NCBI GenBank assembly: GCA_963840665.1
Contig: CAWIZO010000010.1
Location: 372,001 to 436,000, forward strand
Direction of reading: 5' to 3'
DNA length: 64,000 nucleotides
Origin: DATFTE01 sp963840665
Lineage (GTDB): Bacteria > Acidobacteriota > Terriglobia > Terriglobales > Acidobacteriaceae
Below, one piece after another: positions 42,712-50,941 of this stretch (its first letter is position 1; every line of letters starts with the position of its first letter). Below the pieces are notes generated by a model, which saw nothing but the letters and a program-made list of their open reading frames with translations, was not told where the DNA came from and did no database searches. The translations under genes were made by a program, and so were the position numbers.

Positions 42712-42873
42712 CCCAGTTGCCAGTACCGAGTACCCAGTACCGAGAAAAAGCAAATTCCTCGCCGCTTCGCTCCTCAATCCTCATTGATCAGAAGCAGCCT
42801 CATGAACTGTAAGATGGGTTCTTGCCTAGCAATCCGATTACTGGGTACTGGGTACTCGGTACTGGCAACTGGG
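42712..42873. repeat. MITE-like element with 30-bp perfect inverted repeats
   Basis: 42712-42741 and 42844-42873 are exact reverse complements over 30 bp, both made of AGTACC heptamers plus AGTTGCC. The 102-bp core begins with the family's GAGAAAAAGCAAATTCCTCG and a CCGCTTCGCTCCTC palindrome. It occupies most of the 304-nt gap. No transposase is encoded. Confidence 0.85.
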
Positions 42874-42996
42874 GTTAGAGACACTAAGGAGTGAGCGGAA
42901 GTCTGCTTGGCTGGTGGAGAGCGGGGGGCTTCCACCGAAGCTGGGGCCCTTCTTACAGAGTGCGACTCGAAGATCAATTATTGCAGCTGCCCTTTG

Positions 42997-43317
42997 CTAA
43001 GCGGAGGCAGCTTGCCGACGTCCCTGGAAACACTCGCGGCAAAAGACCGGACGGCCCTGGGTCGGCTTGAAGGGCACGGTGGTTTCCTTCCCGCATTGTG
43101 AACAAGTGGTGCGGGTTTCCACTTTTGCGTAACTGCCATTTCCATTGCCAGGGGCGGGCGTCGCACCGAGCACGGAAACGCGTTTCGCTTTGCAAGTTTT
43201 GCAGCGCTTGGGTTCGTTCTTAAACTGTTTGTCGTGGAAGAACAGCTGTTCGCCGGCGGTAAAAACAAAGTCGGCTCCACAGTCGATACACTTGAGTACC
43301 TTGTCCTGGAATTCCAT
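42997..43317 (-). CDS. zinc-ribbon protein (CxxC pairs)
   Basis: 106 residues from the ATG at 43317 (GGGAG upstream; a GTG at 43335 is the alternative). Two zinc-ribbon halves: CIDC (10-13) with CKTC (39-42), and a C-terminal CSQC with CREC. FQDKVLKCIDCGADFVFTAGEQLFF is shared by many bacterial proteins annotated as zinc-binding. Function unknown; nucleic-acid or protein binding is likely. Confidence 0.8.
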   Translation of the reverse strand: MEFQDKVLKCIDCGADFVFTAGEQLFFHDKQFKNEPKRCKTCKAKRVSVLGATPAPGNGNGSYAKVETRTTCSQCGKETTVPFKPTQGRPVFCRECFQGRRQAASA

Positions 43318-43510
43318 TGAGAGTGCTCCCTTCACCCGATCTCCTCTGCGTGGCGCGAGTGCAGAAGAGCCATCACACCCCCCTCAAAATCACCTTGGAA
43401 ATGCCCCTGGATTCGGCCCGGCCCGCTCCGCGTAGGGAGCGGGGAACAACGTAGATCGTGGATGAGTCGGTTGGCTTTTTCCCAAAACGGGATGAAAATT
43501 GATAAACGAA

Positions 43511-43539
43511 TGGGCCGTCACTGGGGGAGCGACGGCCCA
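43511..43539 (-). terminator. hairpin downstream of rpsU
   Basis: TGGGCCGTC (43511-43519) pairs with GACGGCCCA (43531-43539). The T-run on the minus strand is weak (TTCGTTTATC). Confidence 0.5.
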
Positions 43540-43548
43540 GATGTCCGC

Positions 43549-43746
43549 TTAGTCTTGTTCTTTGCGTGCTTTCTTGCGGCTGCGCTTGCGAGCGAGCGCT
43601 TCCTTGACACGCTTCTTCTCGCCGGGCTTCAGGTAGAAGGAATGACGTTTTACTTCTTTGATAATGTCTTCCTGTTGTACCTTACGCTTGAAACGGCGGA
43701 GAGCATTTTCGAGGGATTCACCCTCTTGAAGTCGGACTTCAGCCAA
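43549..43746 (-). CDS. rpsU: 30S ribosomal protein S21
   Basis: 65 residues from the TTG at 43746. AEVRLQEGESLENALRRFKR is the S21 N-terminus; the C-terminus is Lys/Arg-rich, as usual. A GGGGGTG sequence lies upstream at ribosome-site distance from the TTG. A longer frame to 43839 only adds non-conserved residues. S21 helps the small subunit engage mRNA. Monocistronic by position. Confidence 0.93.
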   Translation of the reverse strand: MAEVRLQEGESLENALRRFKRKVQQEDIIKEVKRHSFYLKPGEKKRVKEALARKRSRKKARKEQD

Positions 43747-43976
43747 ACGAACTACACCCCCAAACTCGTCCCACTTGGACCGGATAGTTATTGCAAGGTT
43801 CTGCAGGCAAGTCAAGCGGATTATCAGGATTTTGAACACGGAAAGTGGGAAATTTGGGGGAAATTGCGGGCATGAGACGGGTCCGTTGCCGGGAGGATAG
43901 CGGTTATCTTGTTGTCTGCAAGTGACTTACCGGTCGGTGCGGACATATTGGCATCCTGAGCTCGGGCGACAGGGGC

Positions 43977-44666
43977 ATGATGACGATGAAGATGTGGCAA
44001 ACCATTCGCGCTGCTGTGCTCAGCCGCCACGTGCATGAAGAGGCGTACGCCGCGCTCGTGCTGGCAGGTGGCTACGAAGAAGCTGGTGATCATGGACGCT
44101 TCCGGGTGAAGGCCGGCGACGTAGTTTTTCATGAACAGTTTGAAGCGCACCTTGATCGCTTCGAAAGCAGTGCGGTGTTGCTGAATCTCGCGTTACCCGG
44201 CGGATGCTTTACTCCAGGAATTGCGAGCGTGGTGGATGCTGACTCGGTGGTGCGCACGGCCGAGCGAAATCGCAAAGACGCCGTGGACTTACTTCGCTCG
44301 ATGATGGTGGCAGAAACGCCGCGATCCACCGACTGGCCCGACGAACTGTCAGCTGCTCTCATCGAGAACCCGTCTCTGAAACTATCCCGGTGGGGAGAGG
44401 CGAAAGGAATTGCACCGTGGGAGGTGTCACGAGGTTTCTCGCTAGTGTTCGGTATTTCGCCGGAGGCTTTTCGCGCGCGTGTTCGTGCGCGTCATGCGCT
44501 CAAGTTTATTCGGAATACCCGGGCGCCACTGGCAAGCATCGCTGCCGAGTTGGGATTCTCCGACCAATCGCACATGACGCGCAGCGTCAAGCAACTCACG
44601 GGCATGGGGCCACGGGCCTGGCGCACTGCAAATGGATTCAAGACAGCAGCAACCCCCGGCGTTTAG
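43977..44666 (+). CDS. AraC family transcriptional regulator
   Basis: 229 residues. An N-terminal cupin-like sensor half (RFRVKAGDVVFHEQFEAH) and a C-terminal double helix-turn-helix ending in LGFSDQSHMTRSVKQLTGMGPRAW, the AraC signature. The ligand is unknown. It ends 9 nt before the following secreted-protein gene, so the two may be cotranscribed. Confidence 0.85.
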   Translation: MMTMKMWQTIRAAVLSRHVHEEAYAALVLAGGYEEAGDHGRFRVKAGDVVFHEQFEAHLDRFESSAVLLNLALPGGCFTPGIASVVDADSVVRTAERNRKDAVDLLRSMMVAETPRSTDWPDELSAALIENPSLKLSRWGEAKGIAPWEVSRGFSLVFGISPEAFRARVRARHALKFIRNTRAPLASIAAELGFSDQSHMTRSVKQLTGMGPRAWRTANGFKTAATPGV

Positions 44667-44675
44667 AACTGGAGC

Positions 44676-45785
44676 ATGCGCCGGATTGTTTATCTGCTCT
44701 CACTCGCGATCTCTTGCAGCGTTCTACTTCGCGCGGAAACCGTGTCTCTTCACACCACCACCGACTGGGAACTGAAGCCTTCCCTAAAGTACGACATTCT
44801 CTGCCTGCTGAATGCATTGAGCGGCGATGCTTACTATCTGCATTATTACCAGGCGGAATATGACCATTTTCATCCGTTGTTCACGCCGGAGGAGCAAGCG
44901 GCGTTTGTCGAGTTGAAGCGCGTGATCAAGGATGAGGGGCAGGGAATCATCTCGGCGAAGCTGACGTTGTACTTCTCCGTGGTCGATGATGAGACCTTGC
45001 CGGAGATGATTCGGACGGCACATGACAGCGCTGGGATGGAAGCGGGCCTCAGGAAGACCTCCTATTGGGATGACGTTGGCTGGAAGAATTACGAGAAGGC
45101 CCGGCCCTCGCTCGAAGTAACGCTGAAGGCCCTGGAGCGCGTTGGGTTTCCAGCGTATTGGGCGGCGACAGCCAAGCCGAAGATTGAGAAGCGGATTACG
45201 GAGATTTCTTCCGAACTTCCGAGGTACAACATCGTTCCGGTGATTGAGAGCTACCTCGGATTTCCGCTTCCTTCGAACACAATCACTGTTTATTTGCTGG
45301 CTTATTCAGAGCCGCACGGGATCCGGATCACTGGGTTGCGTTTTTTGACGCACGTGTCGTATCCGTTCACGATCGTGCTGCACAATGCAATTCATGAGCC
45401 GATGCATCCGCCTTACCACGCGGATGATCCCAAGGTTCGCAAGGCGATTGCACTGCTTGGGAAGGATCCGCTGGTGATGGATAAGGTGCAGCACCATGAT
45501 GCATCGTTCGGTTACAACACGACCGAGGGTTACATCGAAGAAAACTCGGTGCAGGCGCTGGAAGAGATCGTCAGCGAGAAGTTCGGGCTGCCTCGGAATA
45601 CCTGCGCGTATTGGCGGGAGCAGGATGGAGGGATGCATGTGCTGGCTGCGGCGATTTATACGGACTACAAGAAGGCGTCGGGTCAGGCTTACTCGCAGTG
45701 GTTTGTGCGCGCGGTGCAAGACGGTGAACTTCGAGGAGAGAAGTTGAAGGGGACCGTTCGGGAGTTCTTCGCGGCTTGTCGTTAG
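44676..45785 (+). CDS. secreted protein of unknown family with HEPMH motif
   Basis: 369 residues, signal peptide to about residue 20 (VLLRAE). It contains HNAIHEPMHPPYH near residue 245 and a Glu-rich helix EGYIEENSVQALEEI about 40 residues later, the spacing expected for a gluzincin metalloprotease (HExxH plus a distant Glu). A Pro within HExxH is unusual, so the activity is doubtful. I do not recognise the family. CTGGAGC precedes the ATG. Confidence 0.7.
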   Translation: MRRIVYLLSLAISCSVLLRAETVSLHTTTDWELKPSLKYDILCLLNALSGDAYYLHYYQAEYDHFHPLFTPEEQAAFVELKRVIKDEGQGIISAKLTLYFSVVDDETLPEMIRTAHDSAGMEAGLRKTSYWDDVGWKNYEKARPSLEVTLKALERVGFPAYWAATAKPKIEKRITEISSELPRYNIVPVIESYLGFPLPSNTITVYLLAYSEPHGIRITGLRFLTHVSYPFTIVLHNAIHEPMHPPYHADDPKVRKAIALLGKDPLVMDKVQHHDASFGYNTTEGYIEENSVQALEEIVSEKFGLPRNTCAYWREQDGGMHVLAAAIYTDYKKASGQAYSQWFVRAVQDGELRGEKLKGTVREFFAACR

Positions 45786-45788
45786 CTG

Positions 45789-45862
45789 TCAGTACCTCGT
45801 ACTCAGTAACCGGTACCGAGCAAAAGCGATTCCTCGTCGCTTCGCTCCTCGGAATGACGAAG
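45789..45862 (+). repeat. AGTACC heptamer element with TCGGAATGA core
   Basis: CAGTACC, TCGTACT, CAGTAACC and GGTACCGAGCAAAAGCG units, then ATTCCTCGTCGCTTCGCTCC and TCGGAATGACG. Confidence 0.75.
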
Positions 45863-45888
45863 CCTGAACCCGACCACTGTTGAGAGAA

Positions 45889-45925
45889 GCCCCGCTCTGT
45901 CGCGGCAGACGCGACAGCTGCGGGC
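45889..45925. terminator. strong hairpin between convergent genes
   Basis: CTGTCGCG (45897-45904) and CGCGACAG (45910-45917) pair perfectly, extended by GCCCCGC/GCGGGC. The T-tracts are weak, so terminator function is probable but not certain. Confidence 0.5.
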
Positions 45926-45949
45926 ATCCGGGATACAAATCCACATCCT

Positions 45950-47209
45950 TTAGTGTGAGCCGGCAGCGTTCAATAAGACACTCACGACTCCGTTCACGGT
46001 GCCATCGCAAGACCCGCCCGCGGGCGCGCAATTGGTGACGGCGACGTCGATGTGGCCGTCGCCATTCAGATCTCCCGTTGCAACGGCAAGCGAATTTTCC
46101 CCTCCGGAACTGTAGCTGGATTGTGCCTGGAAAGTGCCATCGCCTTTCCCGAGGAGGACGGTGACGGCCGCCGTGACTTGGCAGACATATTGTCCTGAGG
46201 CGCAGGTGGCAAGGATCACGTCCGGATGCCCATCGCCGTCGATGTCCGCCACTGCAATGGAATCCACGTATTTCTCTCCGGAGTTGTACGTCACCACCGG
46301 TTGGAAGGTGCCGTCTCCATTCGCAAGGAGCACGCCGAGTCCCTCACCACCGCCGCCATTGGCGACGAGGATGTCAGGATTGCCATCGCCATTGACGTCG
46401 GCAACGAAGGGTATGAGAGTCCGGCCATTTGAGGAGTAAGTGACCGGCGTCGCGAATTTTCCGTTCCCTTTTCCCAGGAGGACGGCGACAAAGCCATCGC
46501 CGTCGCAGGCAGAATCCTGGCACAAGTTGGCTATTACCAGATCTACCTTGCCATCGTGGTTCAGGTCTTGAGCAACGAGTGACCATGCACCTACGCCACC
46601 GGAGTTAGAAGTGAGCGCTTTTCCGAATGTCCCATCGCCTCGCCCCATCAGCACGGCAAAAGTTCCACAAGCAGTTGTGCCAAACGATGAACAGTTAGTT
46701 ACTGCAACATCCATTTTGCCGTCACCATTGAAATCAGCAACGGCGATTGAGTTGACGGTTGGGCCTCCAGCGTCGAATGCGCGGGCCGAGCGAAAAGTCC
46801 CATCACCCCTGCCGAGATACACCAAGACACAACCATCAGAGTGCGTTCCGCAAGGGCCCCAACTGGCGCCGAGCAGATCCGGGATTCCGTCACCGTTCAC
46901 GTCAGCGATCACAATCGCGCTCGCGCCGAGACCGATCGAGGGGTGGAATACGGCAGGCTGAAACGTGCCGTCGCCGTTCCCCAAGAGAGTGCTCAAACCC
47001 TTGTTGGTCCCGATGGCTAGATCGAGCTTACCGTCAGCGTTCATATCGGCGCTCGCGACCCCACCCGACGCCAGTCCACCCGCGTCGTAAGTGACCGGCG
47101 GTAATAGAAGGGAGATGTCTGCTTGTCTGCCGATAATGCCTGCATGAGAAGACAAGGCGAACATAAGCAGAAGTGCCCCTACGCGCGTATCGAAAACTCT
47201 TCTGATCAT
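45950..47209 (-). CDS. secreted FG-GAP/VCBS repeat protein
   Basis: 419 residues: a signal peptide (MIRRVFDTRVGALLLMFALSSHA) and then at least six FG-GAP repeats with D-x-[DN]-x-DG motifs (DMNADGKLDLAIG, DVNGDGIPDLL, DFNGDGKMDVAVTN, DLNHDGKVDLVIAN, DINGDGHPDVILA and others). Predicted calcium-stabilised beta-propeller on the cell surface or secreted. CAGGAG precedes the ATG. It lies between a TonB receptor gene and the HEPMH gene, but transcript units appear separate. Confidence 0.85.
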   Translation of the reverse strand: MIRRVFDTRVGALLLMFALSSHAGIIGRQADISLLLPPVTYDAGGLASGGVASADMNADGKLDLAIGTNKGLSTLLGNGDGTFQPAVFHPSIGLGASAIVIADVNGDGIPDLLGASWGPCGTHSDGCVLVYLGRGDGTFRSARAFDAGGPTVNSIAVADFNGDGKMDVAVTNCSSFGTTACGTFAVLMGRGDGTFGKALTSNSGGVGAWSLVAQDLNHDGKVDLVIANLCQDSACDGDGFVAVLLGKGNGKFATPVTYSSNGRTLIPFVADVNGDGNPDILVANGGGGEGLGVLLANGDGTFQPVVTYNSGEKYVDSIAVADIDGDGHPDVILATCASGQYVCQVTAAVTVLLGKGDGTFQAQSSYSSGGENSLAVATGDLNGDGHIDVAVTNCAPAGGSCDGTVNGVVSVLLNAAGSH

Positions 47210-47422
47210 AAAAACTCCTGTAAGTCAGAATGTCGACCTGTCACCTTTGAGAGCCGTCACACTGGGGATAGGCTTGAAATCGCATCGATCGCGACCAAAG
47301 AGGGAACCGCAAAGATCGGCGCAACGTTATCAGGTGAATGCCTCCATATCAATGACAAATTGAGAGGGATGAGTAAGTCTGCTCTGGACCTTTGCCGGTT
47401 GGGAACGATTAAGACTCAGGAG

Positions 47423-47464
47423 AAAAAGCCCCGCCCTGTCGCAACCATCGCGATCAGGACGGGG
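47423..47464 (-). terminator. terminator of the TonB receptor gene
   Basis: On the minus strand CCCCGTCCTG...GCGACAGGGCGGGG form a stem (47429-47464), followed by CTTTTTCTCC. Confidence 0.7.
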
Positions 47465-47483
47465 GACCCAGTTCTCTCTCTCA

Positions 47484-50400
47484 CTAAAAGGCGAATTTCA
47501 GTGCCAGTTGAATTTGGCGGGGGGCGTAGGAGTTTGTAGCTTTGGTGAAGTTCGCGGGGACACGATATTGAGCCGGGTAATAGTTCACGCCTAGTTTCTG
47601 ATCCATGTAGACGAATTGTCCGGCAGTGTTCTGGAAGCTGTCGTCGGTGATGTTGACGCGCAGGTTGTCGCGGTTGAACAGGTTAAACGACTCGATGATG
47701 AAATCGAGTTTCATGCGGTCGCGGCGGAAAAGGTGACGGGTGATGCGCATGTCGGTGGTGGCGTAGTCAGGGCCGAGGAAGGCATTGCGTCCCTGACCGG
47801 GTAGACGGTCGTTGGAGTCATTGCCGTCCTGGTTGGGATCGCCGAAGACTTTGGCATCAACGGGTCGGCCGCTGCCGATGGTCACGATCGATGACACTTT
47901 CCAGTCATTGAAGATTTTTCCCAACAACGGATGCTCGCGATGGAACGGCCGGGGCTCGGCGATCCATGAGAAAGCGAGGCGATGACGCTGATCGGTGACG
48001 CTGGGGCCGCGTTCGGAGGAGGTGGAATAGGAATTCTGTACGGTCACGGGGCGTCCGGTGACGAGAGCGTCCTGCCCGTCGTCGATGGCGTGGGCAAAGG
48101 TGTAGGCGAGGCGGAAGTAAAGGCCGTTGGTCATACGGCGGTTTATGGAGAGTGTCGCGCCGTGATAGACGCTGGAGGCGCCGCTCTCGTACTGATTGAT
48201 TGCTCCGAGCTGCGGGATCGGCCGGACAAGCGGATTGATGCAGGGAGGCCACGGGCAAGTGATGGTGGGGCTCATCTGCATAGTCGCGAAAGACGCGACG
48301 TTGTAATAGCCCAGGAGGTCAGTCCCAGTGTCGTCGTAAACGGGATAAGTGACATTGGTCGGAGGACGCAGATTCACGTCGCGTGCGCGGATGAGATTTT
48401 CGCCATGGACGTACATGTAGGAAACGCCGATGTACAGACGTTTCGCGACTTCGCGCTCAATGGAGACGCTGGCCTGCTGGACTTTTGGAGTCTGAAAATT
48501 GCGGGCGAAGGAGGCAACGTCGTTGCTGAGAAAAGCGGTGAGACTTGCGGGCGCGGCACAGCCCGAGCCGTTAGCTGGACACTGCACCATGGCATTGGGA
48601 TAGGTGGGAAAGATCTGGCGATCGTAGTAGTTGGTGTTGTTGAGGAAGAGGGTGGTCGAGGCAATTCCGTTGTCGGTGGCGAGCGTCGAGGTGTAGATCT
48701 GCGGGATGCGGGTATAGAAGAGGCCGTATCCGGCGCGGACGACGAGCGGGCGGCTGTCGCCGATGGAGTAGGCGAATCCCACGCGGGGAGAAACATTGTT
48801 GGTGTCAAAGGGAACTTTGCCGGAGTCGGGCCACAGCGGGTTCGAGACCAAGCCGCGGGTGGAAAAGGTTTGCAGGTCATAGCGTACGCCGAGGCTTACG
48901 GCGAGACGGCTGGTGACACGAATCGTGTCTTGCGCGAAGGCGGCGTACTCGTTGGTATTGGGATGCGTTGTGTAAGAGCCAAAGTTCTGAATGTAGTAAT
49001 GCGGAAGCTGGTGCGCATAGGCGCGCAGCGGTGTTGTCTCCATGCCTCCGATCATGGGCTCGAAGGTCCAGGGATCGACTTTGATGTCGTCAAAGATGTA
49101 TTCGCCGCCGGAAAGGGAAGGGAAGTAATTCTGAATCCAGGTAAAGAGGCCGTCGCCGCCGAACTTCCAGGAGTTGCGTCCTGTTTCGAGGCTGAAGGTT
49201 TCGGTCAGATGCAGGCGATGTTCATTGGTCTGGCGCGGAAGAATGGTGGAGCGGCCGAAGCCGTCGGTGATGCTGGCGATCCGTGTCAGCACGTCGCTGG
49301 TATTGGCGAAAGATTGCTGCAAATCTCGCGAGAACTGTGCGCGCAAGTGGCTGACGGTGCGCGGTGAGAGGGAACTGGTCAGCGAGACAGAAGCGCTTTC
49401 GGTGGAAACATCTTCTTGTCCGTTGTCGCTCATCATGTAAGTAGTGATGGGGCTGGCGGGATCGAAGAAGACATTGTTCGATCCGTAATATCGTGAAGTA
49501 TTGAGGCGCGCGGTCAACAGATGTTTAGGACTGATGGTGAAGTCGACCTTGGCGAAGCCCGCGTTGCCGAGGAGGGCGGAGTGGAAATTTCCTGCCATGG
49601 TTGAAAGTTGAGCGGCAGCAGCGAAGACCAGGGCTTTGTCGCTGTCTTCGTAGTCTCCATGATGCAGAGGCTCCTGGCCCTTCTGGGGTACGAGCACGGA
49701 GCTGCCATCAAGAAAGCGCACCAGCGCGGGGACGTGAAAGATGTTCTGATCGAATCCTGCGAAAAAGAATGCTTTGTTTTGTTTGATGGGACCGCCGACG
49801 GTGAATCCGAATTGCTGCTGGCGGTCTTCGATATTCGCGCCCTGGGTGTAGGCATGCACGGCATTGAGCGCGTTGTCGCGGAAATAGTAGAAGCCGGTGC
49901 CGTGAAAGTGGTTGGTTCCGGATTTGGTGACGACATTGACGACTGCGCCACCTGCGCGTCCTAGCTCGGCGCCGTAGGTGTTCGACGAGACGCGGAACTC
50001 CTGCACGACTTCGTTCGAAAATTGATAAGGAGCGCGATAGCGCCCGCGAGCCTGCGAGAAGAAAGCGTTGTTATTATCTGCGCCGTCGACCAGGTAGCTG
50101 GACTGGTATCCGCGAATGCCTCCGAAGGCAAGATCGCCGTTCGAGGCCGAAGTGAGGCCGCGCGGGTCTTGGGTGACGCCCGGGGCCAGCAGCGCGAGGT
50201 CGGTGTAGCGGCGTCCGTTGAGCGGGAGGTCGCTGATGGCGCGTTCGTCGAGAAGGGCGCTAATGGCGGAGGGCTGAGTCTCGACGAGTTGCGGTCCGGC
50301 GGAGACGGTGACCGTTTCTTTCGCTCCGGCGACCGAGAGCGCGAAGTCGAGTTGCAGCAGGCCTCCGACGTCAATGTGGAGATTGGGCGTGAGTTCCGGC

Positions 50401-50678
50401 GACATGCCTTGCGACTCGGCGCGAGCAGAGTAGTCGCCGGGTGGAAGCAGATCGAGGAAGTAGCGTCCTTCGGCGTTGGTAGTCGAGGAGTAGGTGAGTC
50501 CGGTGGCCGGATTGACGATGGCCACGGTGGCGTTGGGAACAGGCGCGTGAGTGGAGTCGGTGACGGTGCCGCGGAGGGCGCCGGTCGAGGCATCTTGGGC
50601 AAGGGCGACACCGAGAAACAATTCACCACAGAGGCACAGAGACACAGAGAAGAATTTGAAAAAGAAATGGCGCGGCAT
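47484..50678 (-). CDS. TonB-dependent receptor, Oar-like
   Basis: 1064 residues. Signal peptide, carboxypeptidase-regulatory-like domain (about 34-110; GALRGTVTDSTHAPVPNATV), plug domain (LPLNGRRYTDLALLAPGV, SSYLVDGADNNN) and a long outer-membrane beta-barrel ending in the aromatic terminus QLALKFAF. This is the typical acidobacterial Oar/SusC-like receptor; the ligand is unknown. AGGTGA precedes the ATG. The DNA of the signal peptide (FFSVSLCLCGEL) is a CTCTGTG-type repeat. A terminator follows. Confidence 0.92.
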   Translation of the reverse strand: MPRHFFFKFFSVSLCLCGELFLGVALAQDASTGALRGTVTDSTHAPVPNATVAIVNPATGLTYSSTTNAEGRYFLDLLPPGDYSARAESQGMSPELTPNLHIDVGGLLQLDFALSVAGAKETVTVSAGPQLVETQPSAISALLDERAISDLPLNGRRYTDLALLAPGVTQDPRGLTSASNGDLAFGGIRGYQSSYLVDGADNNNAFFSQARGRYRAPYQFSNEVVQEFRVSSNTYGAELGRAGGAVVNVVTKSGTNHFHGTGFYYFRDNALNAVHAYTQGANIEDRQQQFGFTVGGPIKQNKAFFFAGFDQNIFHVPALVRFLDGSSVLVPQKGQEPLHHGDYEDSDKALVFAAAAQLSTMAGNFHSALLGNAGFAKVDFTISPKHLLTARLNTSRYYGSNNVFFDPASPITTYMMSDNGQEDVSTESASVSLTSSLSPRTVSHLRAQFSRDLQQSFANTSDVLTRIASITDGFGRSTILPRQTNEHRLHLTETFSLETGRNSWKFGGDGLFTWIQNYFPSLSGGEYIFDDIKVDPWTFEPMIGGMETTPLRAYAHQLPHYYIQNFGSYTTHPNTNEYAAFAQDTIRVTSRLAVSLGVRYDLQTFSTRGLVSNPLWPDSGKVPFDTNNVSPRVGFAYSIGDSRPLVVRAGYGLFYTRIPQIYTSTLATDNGIASTTLFLNNTNYYDRQIFPTYPNAMVQCPANGSGCAAPASLTAFLSNDVASFARNFQTPKVQQASVSIEREVAKRLYIGVSYMYVHGENLIRARDVNLRPPTNVTYPVYDDTGTDLLGYYNVASFATMQMSPTITCPWPPCINPLVRPIPQLGAINQYESGASSVYHGATLSINRRMTNGLYFRLAYTFAHAIDDGQDALVTGRPVTVQNSYSTSSERGPSVTDQRHRLAFSWIAEPRPFHREHPLLGKIFNDWKVSSIVTIGSGRPVDAKVFGDPNQDGNDSNDRLPGQGRNAFLGPDYATTDMRITRHLFRRDRMKLDFIIESFNLFNRDNLRVNITDDSFQNTAGQFVYMDQKLGVNYYPAQYRVPANFTKATNSYAPRQIQLALKFAF

Positions 50679-50810
50679 GGGACGTCACCTGTTTTGGAAT
50701 GAGGTGAGTCCAGCTGACGGGCGAACTTCTTTGGTATAGCACTTCGTTCTGGTTACGGATGTGAGGAGTGAACGTCATTTTGGGAATTTGTTCCCGAAAT
50801 GGAGTCAGCT

Positions 50811-50941
50811 CCTAGCACCCACTACCGAGTACCGAGTAAAAGCAGATTCCTCGTCGCTGTGCTCCTCGGAATGACAACGCGGTGGGGTATCAGTTGCTAG
50901 GTACTGGTTACTAGGTACTGGCTACTAGGCGCTGGGTACTG
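50811..50941. repeat. AGTACC element with inverted arms and core
   Basis: Left arm CACCCACTACCGAGTACCGA, core AAAAGCAGATTCCTCGTCGC...TCCTCGGAATGACAACG, then inverted GGTACTGG/TTACTAG heptamers (50897-50941). It is the same plan as 42712-42873, but the arms are diverged. It reaches the MFS stop codon. Confidence 0.75.

Noticed and set aside
42712..42873. Insertion sequence
   Set aside because: No transposase frame and no target duplication could be recognised; called MITE-like only.
47982..49367. 461-codon plus-strand frame opposite the TonB receptor gene
   Set aside because: Antisense shadow with no ribosome site or domain; the receptor frame is unmistakable.
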